From positions 10,106,001 through 10,170,000 of the forward strand of contig CM033113.1 in assembly GCA_019321725.1 (NCBI GenBank): DNA of 64,000 nucleotides. The letters run 5' to 3'. The stretch comes from Paulownia fortunei (Eukaryota > Streptophyta > Magnoliopsida > Lamiales > Paulowniaceae). Below the pieces are notes generated by a model, which was given only the letters and a program-made list of their open reading frames with translations, was not told the DNA's origin and made no database searches. Made by a program: the position numbers and the translations under genes. Positions 1 through 10,709 of the stretch are shown here, in pieces (position 1 is the stretch's first letter; every line of letters starts with the position of its first letter).

Positions 1-549
1 ATTTTAATTATTTATGAATGTTAATTGTGAGTATTAATAATTGTTAAATAGACTTGCTAAAATGTCTAATATCCATATTTTTTGATTGTATTTACTACTA
101 ATATTATTTTTTTCTATCATTCGCTAGCAGTTGTTTACAACCTCTAGCCACCCTTTACTATAATCACTCCTTCGAGTTTTGCTTACAGTAAGATTTTTAA
201 ATAACTTAATATTATTCTTAATTTGTTAGTAAATTTTATAAATAATCTTATTTATTTTATCTGTTTGACCACATTTTTTTTTATAGGTATGACTCCTAAA
301 AGCATTAATGATTAGCCCATTATTGATCAAGCTACTACAAACATTCCCATGAAGGAGGGTACATCTGGTGGTTTATTTTATTTTATCTAATAATTATGTT
401 GAATAATAATTTAACACATTTTGTTACTATTGCAACTTATACGTAAAAGCAGCATTGAGATACAAGAGCCACACATGGTGACAAACTCAAACGTTGTATA
501 GTAGAGACGGAAAATATACCGATCATATTTTGCAAATGTGATGGTTGTC

Positions 550-1810
550 TTGCAGGGCAACATGGACCCTCTTTTATGACGGAACTCGGTGTAGCAGTGA
601 AGAAGTTTGCACCATTACAAGTGACTGATTAGAGGCACATTACAGAGGAGCAGAATGGGCCCATATTTGAATGGTGTCGGTTAGTATAATAACTATCTTA
701 TTTGGCGGTTTACTTCGTCTTTGTTATATTAAATGTTAACACATGTTTTTTTATTTATAGGCTATGTTTACTATAGACTGACAACCGACTGAAGATGCAC
801 AGACACTACAAGAGTCTCACAGACCTACCTTGGGAGGAGCGACTAAAACATGTACTCGATGATTTCTGTAAGACTCATGTGGACTAGAAGTATATATGTA
901 CATTGTTCGAGTCAGAAGAGTTTAAGGTAACTTTAATATTAAGTTTTAGCTAATTAATTTAATAAAATTTAATATTTATTAATTTAATCTTATGATGTTT
1001 ATTGCTTTAACTTTTGTTTTTACAGAAACGATCAACAACAAGCGTCGCAAATCGAGCAAAGTTAACTTACAATTATCACGGAGGTTCAAAGTCCTTTGTG
1101 CAGTACAATTATGATAGTGTAAGTATATAAAATCTTAAGTGTAATATAAATAATTACTTGATTCAATAAGTAACATGGTATATGTTATTTCCAGATCAAT
1201 GGAACTAGTAGAAAAGATCAAATTACTATTTTTTAATGAAACTCACTACAACACTACGAAGGACTAGGTAGGAGATAGAGCTTAGAACGCATACATAAGT
1301 AATTAATTTATTCAACTATTTCTTTTCAATTTATTTGAAACTATATATGCTGACATATTTATTGATTTTATGATGAGATGCTATGACTTCGAGAGGCGTA
1401 CCGAGAGTCACAAACAGATACAGATATCGGAGATGATGGTCATGTCCTAGATGATGTAGAGACTGCGGATCGAGTGAGTAACCAAGTCCTTGGTACACGT
1501 TTAGGGTACGTGCGCAAGATTGGAAATGGGCCTAAGTCTCTCAGGTTAACTAATTATGATGCTACATCATCCAGGTGACTAATGCAGCACTTAGGGATCA
1601 ACTTCAGATGACACAGAAGGAGCTAGCAGGCACCAGGATCGAGCTAGCAGACACTAGGACTGAGCTACTGGTTTATAAGGACAGACTACATGTTATGGAG
1701 TCGCAAGAAGCCATGATTCTGTAAATTCTTGAAAGAATGTCTCCCGATACATCGCATGTAGTACAGTTGCTGACCCAACAAGAGCCATCCTCCTTAGCTT
1801 CACCCTGACA
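550..1810 (+). pseudogene. CACTA transposase remnant (Transposase_24, Ptta/En/Spm)
   Basis: Separate plus-strand blocks match the plant Ptta/En/Spm transposase family. The first (about 553-680) reads as FMTELGVAVKKFAPL and EEQNGPIFEW. The second (about 790-930) contains LPWEERLKHVLDDF and CTLFESEEF. The third (about 1024-1118) contains the family hallmark NRAKLTYNYHGGSKSFV. A fourth (about 1380-1520) resembles the conserved segment before GYVRKIGNGPK. The end (about 1580-1720) is a heptad-like segment with repeated TQKELAGTR/IELADTRTEL, probably a coiled coil. Blocks are separated by AT-rich introns or insertions. In-frame stops lie at 630-632, 885-887 and 1722-1724, so no functional transposase is encoded. 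Confidence 0.75.
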
Positions 1811-2346
1811 TCCACCACCTCAGTCTTAGTTTAGTATAAGTGTATGAATTTTGTACAGTTATTCATACTTTTTTATGGATAAATTGTTATGTCAATATTG
1901 TTCATATTAGTCATTGCTATTGTTTTGATATATACAACTACATTTAATATATAGTGTTGGTTTTTAATTATATTTTTGGTTTGTCATTCTACAATTATAG
2001 CCGAAATGAAGATTCTCATTTTGATGGTTGTCAAGTTCAGTCTATTTTTTATTTATATTAGAATTTTATTTAATGTGTATATGATAATGTTTTACTTTTA
2101 ATGTTAACTTCTTTGATGGTTTATTTAATAATTTATTTATATGACTTGTGTATATGATGTTTGTTTAATATACGATAAGTTTTTTAATAAAATATATTTT
2201 AGTTAATAATATTTAAATTGTTGTAATGATGGATATGTTGTGGGAGTTGTTGAATATTTGTGAATGGTTGTGATGTTGTGGATTTGTTGTTTAAAACAAA
2301 GTATAATGATCGAAATAAATAAAATTATATAAAAATTTAAATAAAT

Positions 2347-2847
2347 ATTAGCGATGAATTTTCAACAATTCATCACTAATGTTTCTATTTTATTTTTATT
2401 TTTCTCAATTAGCGACGACACTTTTATATTTCGTTGCAAAAAATTAAAAAAATATAATTTTTTTCCGTATTTAGCAACGATTATAGTTGAAATAGTCATC
2501 GCTAAAGTAAAAGCTCGCAGTTCGTCGCTAAATTTCAAAAAATATATTTATTTATAAATTATTTTAAATATTTTAGCGACAAATATGTTAACTAATTTTG
2601 TCTCTAAACATAGTTCTATCAACGAATGTTTAGCGACAAAATTATTAGATTTTAGATTTAGCGGCAAAAATAGTCATCGTTGAATTTTGCAACGAAAATC
2701 CAGTAAGTCGTCGCTAACTGTTTTTCTGAGCCCTTATTACGATGAGTCTTTTGATGAAATTTTGTCATTGCTAAATGCTATTAGCGATGAATTTTTGCGT
2801 TTTCGCGATAAAAAATTTATTCGCTAAAAAATAAATTTATTGTGGTG
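2347..2847. repeat. CACTA subterminal repeat region with short palindrome
   Basis: Many copies of TTAGCGACGA-like words and their complement TCGTCGCTAA occur in both orientations, for example near 2409, 2470, 2500, 2522, 2574, 2629 and 2700. At 2347-2380 two of them form an imperfect inverted repeat with 14-bp arms around a 6-base loop. In CACTA elements such repeats are transposase binding sites. That role is inferred here. Confidence 0.65.
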
Positions 2848-3079
2848 AATCTCCTATATTTTTTATGGTTTTTGATTTGAAAATTCTTAACTAAATTGGA
2901 TAAAAGTTATAAAAGAATTTTTAAATTTCATCATGGAGTCAAATAACTAAGAATGAATACATAATTATTAGGTTATTTGAGTTTCAACTAATTATTTATG
3001 TCTTATATCCAATTAGGAGATTAGTTAACAGAATAATCGTACTTACATGATACTCATAAATAAAAAAATTCGTTAGTTC

Positions 3080-3372
3080 GCCTATATCACTGCAAAATTT
3101 TATCAGTGGGTTACGTATTGTCGATGATATTAAGAAACCATTGAACACAAATTGTAATATAAAAGCCGCCGAGTTGTATTGTGAGAACAACACAAGCTTG
3201 ATAAAATTGAAACATAATGACCTAAAGTTTCTTGTTATTAAGGAGAGAGTTCAGAGTCTTTATGCGTCTAATTAACTTTCAAATACAAACTTTATAATTA
3301 CAGATCCACTCACTAAGAATTTGACATATAAAGTATTTCATGAGCATGTAGCTTATATGGGTTGGGTTCATT
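3080..3372 (+). pseudogene. Ty1/Copia polyprotein C-terminal (RNase H) remnant
   Basis: Plus-strand translation gives LQNFISGLRIVDDIKKPLN, then AAELYCENN, LKHNDLKFLVIKERVQS, ITDPLTKNL and FHEHVAYMG. This order is typical of the last part of Copia RNase H (ADPLTKGL and EHVxxMG motifs). The upstream polyprotein is missing and there are stops (for example in the codons after RVQSLYAS), so this is a dead tail. It lies just outside the CACTA right end and is followed by LTR-like sequence. Confidence 0.7.
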
Positions 3373-3389
3373 TTAATGATATTCTTGTA

Positions 3390-3620
3390 TAGTGGGAGTT
3401 TGTTAGTGGATATTCATTTGTTGTTGACATGTTTTACGCTTAATGAATTGGTGTCTCCCTTATGTTTTAAGCTTGCTAAGATTGTAATTGCCGGGGATGA
3501 CAGCTGTACGAAACAATTATTCTTAGTAATTCCCTTATGTTTTATGCTTGCTAAGATTGTATTGCCCGGGATGACAGGTGTACGAAACAATTATTCGTAG
3601 TAATTTTACAGAAGGGAATC
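3390..3620 (+). repeat. Copia 3' LTR remnant with internal 75-bp duplication
   Basis: Immediately after the RNase H tail comes GTGGGAGTTTGTTAG, which fits a polypurine tract followed by the TG of an LTR. Within it a unit beginning CCCTTATGTTTTA at 3457 is repeated at 3532 (75-bp period), ending in CGAAACAATTATTC(T/G)TAGTAAT each time. The right end of the LTR could not be placed. Confidence 0.5.
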
Positions 3621-4510
3621 ATATAATTTTACAAATGGACTTAGCATGCTTCATTATTAATGAAGCAATTTGTTATAATTAATAGTTAAAACATAGTCGA
3701 ATCAAAGTCCAGCCGGATTATTGGTTTCCATAACACATCGGCCATATTAGAGTGAGAGAATTCTACGTTGTCTATTAGAGTGAGCAAGAACTCTACTTTG
3801 TTCAACAGCAAGACTAAGGTCCTGTTTGATTTCATTTTTTATTTCTTTAAAAATGTGAAAAACATTGTCTACGTGCCGTTTCTGAGAACTTAAGTTGAAT
3901 ATATTTTCAATCGTAGTTTCAAGAGCCTACTCACATTTTCCCAAGTTCACATTGTATTTTTGAAAAAATACTATTTTTGGTAATATATTTTATCACCAAA
4001 AAAATAAATAAAACAAATATTCTTTTTACATGTCTGATGTGGTCAAAATTTGACTTCCAAATGGACTTAACAGGTCTACTATATAACATAATGATTGGAT
4101 TTAACCCTTGAATTTCTTGGGCTCAGGCCATGTAATTAATATTTTTTGACTTTTTTACCCTTGGTAGAATGATTGTTAAGGTATGGTCAAGCTATGAGAT
4201 TATCGACTGAACTGAAATTGAGACCAATTCGGATGGACTTAGAGTGACTTACCTAGATAGGTCTAGGCTAAAAAGTTTAGCTCATGCCTAGGGAAATATG
4301 TGAAAATTTTATTTGTTCATATGAGGAATCTTAGCCTAATTCTTTTGAGTATTAGATAAGGAAAGAGAATTTGGCCTTCTTTAGTTAATGAGTTCTTTAC
4401 ATTGCAAGACTTATCATAAAAGATAACTACCTTCTTTTTTTTTATATAAATATGTCATCTCCTCCATGGAATGAGATAGGTATTATTTACGTCAAATTTA
4501 CATGAAATTC
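3621..4510. other. Intergenic, no feature recognised
   Basis: AT-rich sequence without a coding frame or family I recognise on either strand. Confidence 0.5.
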
Positions 4511-5022
4511 ATTTGATATCTAATTATTCCCTATATAATTGATTTCTAAGTTGAGCGTTGGAGAGCCATGTTGGGATCCCAGCACCCCACCTAACGCTCT
4601 ATTGTTTTGCATATTCTAAGTAATTAGGGATTCATGGAATTGGAATCACGGAATTATGAATTCACAATCTAGAAAAAATATATAATTGATTCATGAATTC
4701 CTATATAATTGATTTCTAAGTTGAGCGTTGGAGAGCCATGTTGGGATCCCAGCACCCCACCTAAAGCTCTATTGTTTTGCATATTATAAGTAATTAGGGA
4801 TTCATGGAATTGGAATCACGGAATTATGAATTCACGATCTAGAAAAAATAATTTGATATCTAATTATTCCCTATATAATTGATTTCTAAGTTGAGCGTTG
4901 GAGAGCCATGTTGGGATCCCAGCGCCCCACCTAACGCTCTATTGTTTTGCATATTATAAGTAATTAGGGATTCATGCAATTGGAATCACGGAATTACGAA
5001 TTCACGATCTAGAAAAAATAAA
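4511..5022. repeat. Three-copy tandem repeat, 170-bp unit
   Basis: CTATATAATTGATTTCTAAG recurs at 4531, 4701 and 4871, giving an exact 170-bp period. The third copy is cut short near 5022. Copies differ at few positions. Each contains the 10-bp palindrome TGGGATCCCA. In copies 1 and 3 this sits inside flanking arms GAGCGTT and AACGCTC that could pair. In copy 2 the right arm is AAAGCTC and pairing is broken. No coding potential is seen. Confidence 0.9.
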
Positions 5023-5381
5023 TTTAATTGATACTCACTTTTTAGTCGCATCAATGTTAAATGAATTCATCAAGTAGATAATTTACGCATCAATTTAAGT
5101 AATCAATTTTTAAGTCAAATTAATCCAAAATATATTTTAATTTTCTTACAAAAACTTATATATCTTACTATCAACTTTTGAAAGCACAAAAATTGAAAAT
5201 GAAAATGGAAGCCAAAAGCATTAAGATGTATTTGTTTGTGCAATTCAATCCATAAATAGGCCCTGGCAAGTGTAAATCGGATTTAAAAGAAATCAAACTT
5301 GATTCACAAAATTCCTTTTGTTTTTGTTTGAAGTGGTGGTTTTCATGACACTTTGGATACATTTTCTCTTAAACGACAAAA

Positions 5382-5383
<2 letters not shown>

Positions 5384-5421
<38 letters not shown>
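5384..5421. repeat. (GT)n microsatellite
   Basis: An uninterrupted GT run of about 38 bases downstream of the first XTH gene. Confidence 0.95.
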
Positions 5422-5731
5422 TTTAAATTTAGAAACATTCTTGTATTTAGCTCATAGCATTGCTACATATCAAAGGTTAGCTTTCATACTTTTACATTTC
5501 TGAAATTTTGATGAGAAACAATATTGTAACTTAAATAAATTTAGTGACTTTTGGAATCAAAAGGGAGGTAAATAAGGGTGAGGAATTATCATAAAAGATG
5601 AATTTATTCTGGTAATTCCATTCGTGACATTCACACTGAATAAAATAATGACAAATGAAGAATACAAACTGAAACATCAGACAATCTTAACATTGATCAT
5701 TGACCAAATTAGAATTTATCATGGCCGTGCC

Positions 5732-6785
5732 TCAGAACCTGGAACGTTTGCACTCAACGGATGTTCCCTGAGGAAACCTCTGAACATCAGCGCAGTAGTT
5801 ATAGACCATGTGTTTCTGTTGAACCCATCTCAATCTGTTTCTCCCCTTAGCATCCAGCTCCTGGGATTGTGAACCACAGGACCCGCCAGATGTTCCAACT
5901 GCACAGCCATCGATCTTCAAATTCCTGTAATAGGCCACAAATGGAGCCTTGGTCCAATCCGTCTTGACCCGCCCGCCTTGTGTTGCCCAGTTATCTGCAT
6001 TCCACAAGCTGCAGTACACTCTCATGGGCTGGCTCTTTGGGAACGGGATTCCGCTAGATTCGTGGTTGTTGAATACTCTGATGGGACTGTTGTCCACCAA
6101 GAATCTGAAATGTTTTTGCAATCTGTTTGGTTAGAAACTGTCTGTATACTATACTAGTGAATGAAAATGAGATTGGATGGATAAAGGGTTTCGTAAAATT
6201 ACATGATGCGTTGAGGATTCCAGACAATTGAGTAGGTGTGGAATGCTGCTGTGGGATCGAACCAGAGATGGAACTGCTGTTCCTTGTCTCCTTTGCCTTG
6301 GGCGTAAACATTAGTGTGCACGGTGTAAGGCTCTCCACTCGCATTGCCCAGAAACTCGAAGTCAATTTCATCATGTCCTTCACCTTGAGATGATAACTGC
6401 GTGTACAAGGAAAGAAATACTTGAGAAACCATTTACATATATAGTTAATGACAATAAATTGCTTGTTAATTATCAAAAAGAATTCAAGACTCACGAATAA
6501 TGTGGTGACAGTTCCAGCAGAGTTTCCAGGGACAAGCTTGAGTTGCATGTCAAATCTTCCGAACAAATACTCATTCTTGGACTGGAATCCAGAACCTGAA
6601 TATTGGTCTAGTGACAAAGACAGGCCCCGTCCGCCTTCGAGTATCTTGCCACGGCCGTCGCCCCAGGTAATTTCAGCGTCTCTGTAGAAATTACCAGCGG
6701 AAGGGGCCGTGAAACAGGCCAAGACCACAAAAAGTGAGAGCACTGCGAAATTTGCTGGAGCTTCAGGATTAGAGAAGATGGCCAT
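5732..6785 (-). CDS. XTH: Xyloglucan endotransglucosylase/hydrolase, copy A
   Basis: Secreted GH16 enzyme that cuts and rejoins xyloglucan in the primary cell wall. Three exons read from the right: 6785-6495, 6396-6203 and 6104-5732. Introns are 98 bp each, with GTGAGT and GTAATT donors and GCAG/TCAG acceptors, giving 285 residues. A hydrophobic signal peptide covers about residues 12-30. The catalytic motif [11 protein letters not shown] lies at 105-115, with nucleophile E107 and acid/base E111. A putative N-glycosylation site NAS follows directly. The XTH C-terminal part has the expected cysteines and ends ECKRSRF. Compared with copies B and C, the loop between SCGS and QELD is 11 residues shorter and lacks the AWQTQ segment. 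The loop DNSPIRVF replaces the usual DNIPIRVF. The frame is otherwise intact, so activity is plausible but unproven. Confidence 0.93.
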
Positions 6786-6879
6786 TTTTTGTCGTAGTTT
6801 GAGACAGAGCTGAGAAGAGATATAGTATGAAAGAAAGAGTTAATTCTTGATATGGTGATCATCATGCATGAAAGCCCTC

Positions 6880-6891
6880 AATATATATACA
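6880..6891 (-). promoter_or_regulatory. TATA box of XTH copy A
   Basis: Minus-strand TGTATATATATTG lies about 100 bp upstream of the ATG at 6785, the same relative place as in the other three XTH copies. Confidence 0.6.
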
Positions 6892-6915
6892 TATTGTGCG
6901 TGTGTATGTTGCTTT

Positions 6916-6936
6916 GGGGGGGGGGGGGGGGGGGGG
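6916..6936. repeat. Poly-G tract upstream of XTH copy A
   Basis: About 21 consecutive G on the plus strand (poly-C on the XTH coding strand), roughly 130-150 bp before the XTH A start codon and just upstream of its TATA box. Confidence 0.9.
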
Positions 6937-6949
6937 ACGGTGGTCACTT

Positions 6950-7650
6950 GTCCATGCAGAGAACCTGTACGAGCTGGATGGCAAGTAATGGAAGCTGGCT
7001 AGGACTCTTTGAATCAAAAGCAGACAAAATAATTATGCGCGTCAGCCAATGGGTCCAGGCATAATTCAATTTCGTTGGCCCCTGGCTAGCTGGAAAAGGG
7101 GATTTTGACCACCCAAGAGAAAGGGGGAAATTTTACATTTCTTGGTAGGATTATTAATAATTGAGGCTCTAACAGAAAGGCGATGTGCTTCATATATGCT
7201 GCATTATTATACTATTTACATTATTGTTCTAAAGTAATTAGGTGCCTTTTTCTTGGCAGCTTCTCAGAGCCACCGCCAATCATTGATGGAGCATCACTTC
7301 AAGGACGGTGCCAAGGAGGTATTTATTCCATAGAAGTAGATTTTATTAACCAATATTTTATTATAATGCCCGAGTTTTTGGATCCCAAATTGATACTTTC
7401 TCCAAGCTTGAAACACCCGAGCTTCCTGAGGTGGAAAAACTGTGTCATTCGACTTATCTTTTACGTATCTATAATGCTAAAAAACTAGCACTATCTACTT
7501 GTGCAGAGAAAATAAAAAGCGTGGTGGGGAGATAAATCACAGAGTTCAAGAACTCAAAATGCTGGAATTGAAGTGCATCAAACTTAAAAAACCTAAGACT
7601 ATTGTGCGCATTTGATAAACATTGAAATTGAAAGTAAAAAAGTTTGAGTT
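6950..7650. other. Intergenic, upstream of XTH A
   Basis: Beyond the promoter of copy A there is AT-rich sequence with no credible gene. A plus-strand open frame near 7183-7488 has no recognisable product. Confidence 0.4.
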
Positions 7651-8094
7651 CACTGTAAGGAGGAAAAAATTATATCAATAATAAATTATTAAGTGATAAT
7701 GTCAAAGTTATTATATTTATTAAGTATAAAAAAAATTATTTTGTGATAATATGATTTTTGAAAATCTATTAGTAACAAGAATCGTATTTAAATTATTACT
7801 ATTAATAATTAATGACACATGAACAGTAACAACATAAATATAGTAATAATTTTATTTGTTGTTATTATACATGTATCACTAATTATCTATAACAACAATT
7901 TTACGCAATTTTTCTATCACTAATTACAAGTATTTATAAGTTTTATTCAATTCTTGTTGTTACTAAAATTGTGCAAATTATTATTCTGATAAAATAAAAA
8001 ATTTGTTACTTAATATATATAATTAGTGATGATATTGTTACTTGACTTCTCATTGCTACCATTCTTTTTTTTTTTTTTTTTTTTCTTTGTAGTG
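7651..8094. mobile_element. Small non-autonomous CACTA-like element, copy 1
   Basis: Left end CACTGTAAGGAGGAAAAAA and right end TTTTTTCTTTGTAGTG (complement CACTACAAAGAAAAA) form imperfect CACTA-type termini about 444 bp apart. The interior is AT-rich with repeated ATTAGTGAT/ATCACTAAT words and no coding capacity. Flanking triplets are GTT and GCT, so a 3-bp target duplication is at best imperfect. A related copy lies at 18014-18743. Confidence 0.55.
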
Positions 8095-9220
8095 GCTTGA
8101 GAGTTGTGATCAAGTGTAAATCGTCAATAAAATAATAAATATTTAAAAGATGGACTGAGGATACTCTTGGGTCCTCTCCAACTCGATTTCAGGCGAGAAA
8201 CATCCACTTTTCTTACATTTAGAATTTCTATTATCATACCTATGGATGGACTTCTTTGAGGATTAGACTTTTGTTTAATTCAAATTTGATTTCTGCCACT
8301 TATTACTTTGAAAACATAAGCACATTAGCAAAAATTGCAGTTGGGCTCCCCTATTCGATCAATTAGTAATTTTGGGCGTAACTCATTAAGTCCATTTGTT
8401 GAGCCCACTTGTTAATTCTCATCCACTCATTGGACTATCTGGCCAAGAATTTATCTTGGCCTTTTAAGTAATTAATAAAGTGGTCTAGGATGGGGCACGA
8501 GTTTGTTAGAGCTATGTTACTGTTCTTTTTGTAATTAAATTTTAAGTCTTAAATATTGTATTATCTTGTCTTCATTGTTGTGGAACAGTCCAAGGTACAT
8601 TAGGTTGCATTAATAAATATTTTTAAGAGGATAAATAATGAAAAGATGGTGTTTTTCTCAATATTGTTAAATATGTTATATATATATATATATTGAAATG
8701 CTATAATTTAATACGTCCAGTTGTAATAACCCTATATATATATATATATATAACACGCCAATAAGAGAAGTTTAAAATCCAAAAGAAATCTTTATTACTG
8801 CACTCTATGAATTTTCACTGATATATAATGTTAGCTCAAAAAATATGAATAAATTCTTTATAAGTAATTTTTTCAAAGTGAAGTTATCTCATGCATTTTA
8901 CAATCACACCAAATGTAACTGGAAAAATTGCCCACCAAAGTGAATTTAACAGGCCCGGAAACACCATCCACAATCCCCAAATACATCCTCAATATTTTAT
9001 TGTAAATGACTAAAAAAAGAATAAAAAAACAAAAAATCATACACTTACCCTGATCTTCAAACAAATGCCATTCAGAAATCAAACTACAATGCTTCGATAT
9101 ATGACTGGTTAAAATTATATGGGCATCAACTGAATAAAAGAATGAAACAATAAAGATTCCCCATGAACACGGCAACTTCTTAACTACAAAAGAATTGGAA
9201 AGCCACAAAAAAGATGGATC
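8095..9220. other. Intergenic between XTH A and XTH B
   Basis: AT-rich with short TA runs near 8680 and 8735. The last 50 bp before 9226 are the 3' flank of XTH B and resemble the corresponding flank of XTH C. No other gene is seen. Confidence 0.45.
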
Positions 9221-9225
9221 CAGGA

Positions 9226-10557
9226 TCAGAATCTGGAGGGCTTGCATTCAGATGGGATGCCCCGAGGAAACCTGGGCACATCAGTGCAGTAATTGTAGAT
9301 CATATGCTTCTGGTGGACCCACCGCAACCTGTTTCTGCCATTTCCATCAAGTTCCTGGGTCTGCCACGCCTGGGTACTGAAAGAATCCCCGGATTTAGAG
9401 CCACAGGATCCGGCAGACGACCCGTTCACGCACGCATTGATCTTGAAGTTCCTGTAATAGGCAACAAATGGAGCTTTGGTCCAATCCGTCTTGACCCGCC
9501 CGCCATGAGTTGCCCAGTCATCTGCATTCCACAGGCTGCAGTATACTCTCATGGGCTGGCTCGTTGGGAATGGAACTCCAAAGGCTTGGTGATTGTTGAA
9601 TACTCTAATCGGTATGTTGTCCACCAAGAATCTGAAATCATACAGGTTGCAGCCTAAGTGATTCGACTATACAGCATTTACAAAAATAGTCAAGTTGATT
9701 GATTATAGTGGAGCCAAGAGAAGGTGGCAAGGATAGCCGCACCACCCTTTTAAGTCTATTAAATTTTAAAATTTTGTTCGTAGAAATTTGAAAATATCTT
9801 GAGAAAAAAATCTCTCTCGACTAATCTTGCTCCCCAAGTCTGAATTTTCTTGCTTCGCGTCGTATTCAATTCCGGATGATATTAAAGGAAAAGAGGGTTT
9901 GTGAGATTACATGATGCGTAGAGGATTCCAGACGATTGAGTAGGTGTGGAATGCTGCGGTGGGATCGAACCAGAGACGGAACTGTTGTTCTTTGTCTCCT
10001 TTCCCTTGCGCGTAAACGTTAGTGTGCACTGTGTACGGCTCTCCAGAAGAGTTCCCCAAGAACTCGAAATCAATTTCATCGTGTGCCGATCTTTGAGAAG
10101 CTAACTATTGGAATAGAAAAAATAAAATAAAATGAATCACATGGTTTAGACCACTATTTAATAAACCTGTTTGGATCTTCTATTTAATATGCATATGCAT
10201 GTCACGTTATATAAAATAATTTTTTAAATACACAATGGACGTAAAAGCTTGGCATTGGAGACTTGCGAAAAATGTGGTGACAGTTCCAGCAGAGTTTCCA
10301 GGGACAAGCTTGAGTTGCATGTCAAATCTCCCGAACAAATACTCATTCTTGGACTGGAAACCAGAACCTGAATATTGGTCCAGCGACAAGGTTAATCCTC
10401 GTCCACCTTCGACGATTTTACCACGCCCATCACCCCAATTAACGTCGACGTCTTTGTAGAAATTTCCAGCTGAAGGTTGTACAAAACACATTATGATCAT
10501 TGAAAGGGAAAGTATCACAAAATTTGCATAAGATTTGGAATCAGAAAAGAGCGCCAT
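9226..10557 (-). CDS. XTH: Xyloglucan endotransglucosylase/hydrolase, copy B
   Basis: GH16 xyloglucan endotransglucosylase/hydrolase, secreted to the wall. Exons from the right: 10557-10267, 10104-9911 and 9631-9226, giving 296 residues. The start MALFSDSK was chosen over an in-frame ATG further upstream because it aligns with copies A and C and a signal peptide follows it (about residues 12-30). The catalytic motif [11 protein letters not shown] is at 105-115, followed by glycosylation site NSS. The C-terminus ends ECKPSRF with the conserved cysteines. The first intron starts with GC: the exon ends in TTC and is followed by GCAAGT, where the paralogues have GT. The acceptor is a normal AATAG. 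The second intron (279 bp) is more than twice as long as in A and C. The segment before the catalytic motif, [10 protein letters not shown], differs from [10 protein letters not shown] in A and C. Confidence 0.92.
9690..9880. repeat. Probable insertion in intron 2 of XTH copy B
   Basis: The intron is about 160-180 bp longer than in copies A (98 bp) and C (116 bp). The extra sequence, from about GTGGAGCCAAGAG to CGCGTCGTATTC, has no counterpart in the paralogues and looks like a transposon fragment. Exact borders were not found. Confidence 0.4.
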
Positions 10558-10631
10558 TTCTTCTCGTATTCGTGGAAGATAGGTATTGAAAACTGAGAAG
10601 TTGGAGTGTGCCTTCATAACCAAAGCCTTCC

Positions 10632-10641
10632 TATATATATA
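10632..10641 (-). promoter_or_regulatory. TATA box of XTH copy B
   Basis: TATATATA about 75-85 bp upstream of the ATG at 10557, flanked upstream by G-rich stretches (10646-10701). Confidence 0.6.
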
Positions 10642-10709
10642 ATTGTGGGTGTGGGGTGGGGGTTGACCAAAGGAAACATCCTTGGCGGGGGGGTGGGGGG
10701 GTGTATCCT

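Larger units (their letters stand above)
1..2847 (+). mobile_element. Decayed CACTA (En/Spm) DNA transposon, 3' part
   Basis: The stretch holds fragments of an En/Spm-class transposase in its first 1.8 kb. After an AT-rich spacer comes a 500-bp zone dense in TAGCGACGA/TCGTCGCTA-like motifs in both orientations, as expected of CACTA subterminal repeats. It ends at 2847 with TTTATTGTGGTG, whose complement CACCACAATAAA resembles the usual CACTACAAGAAA terminus. The 5' end lies outside the window, so the target-site duplication cannot be tested. Family assignment follows from protein similarity plus terminus and subterminal structure. The exact right border is inferred. Confidence 0.7.

Noticed and set aside
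2354..2557. 67-residue plus-strand frame
   Set aside because: It lies wholly within the CACTA subterminal repeats and has no protein similarity.
4511..5022. CRISPR-like array
   Set aside because: The 170-bp unit repeats as a whole without distinct spacers, and this is a plant nuclear region.
5384..5421. Z-DNA or regulatory role for the GT run
   Set aside because: It is a plain microsatellite in a gene-free stretch and nothing nearby supports a function.
7183..7488. 101-residue plus-strand frame as a gene
   Set aside because: AT-driven composition, no family motif, no promoter or splice context.
9214..9657. 147-residue plus-strand open frame, and similar ones at 6448-6687, 10235-10459 and 13315-13635
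   Set aside because: These are antisense shadows of XTH exons. The minus-strand frames carry the XTH motifs and proper splice sites.
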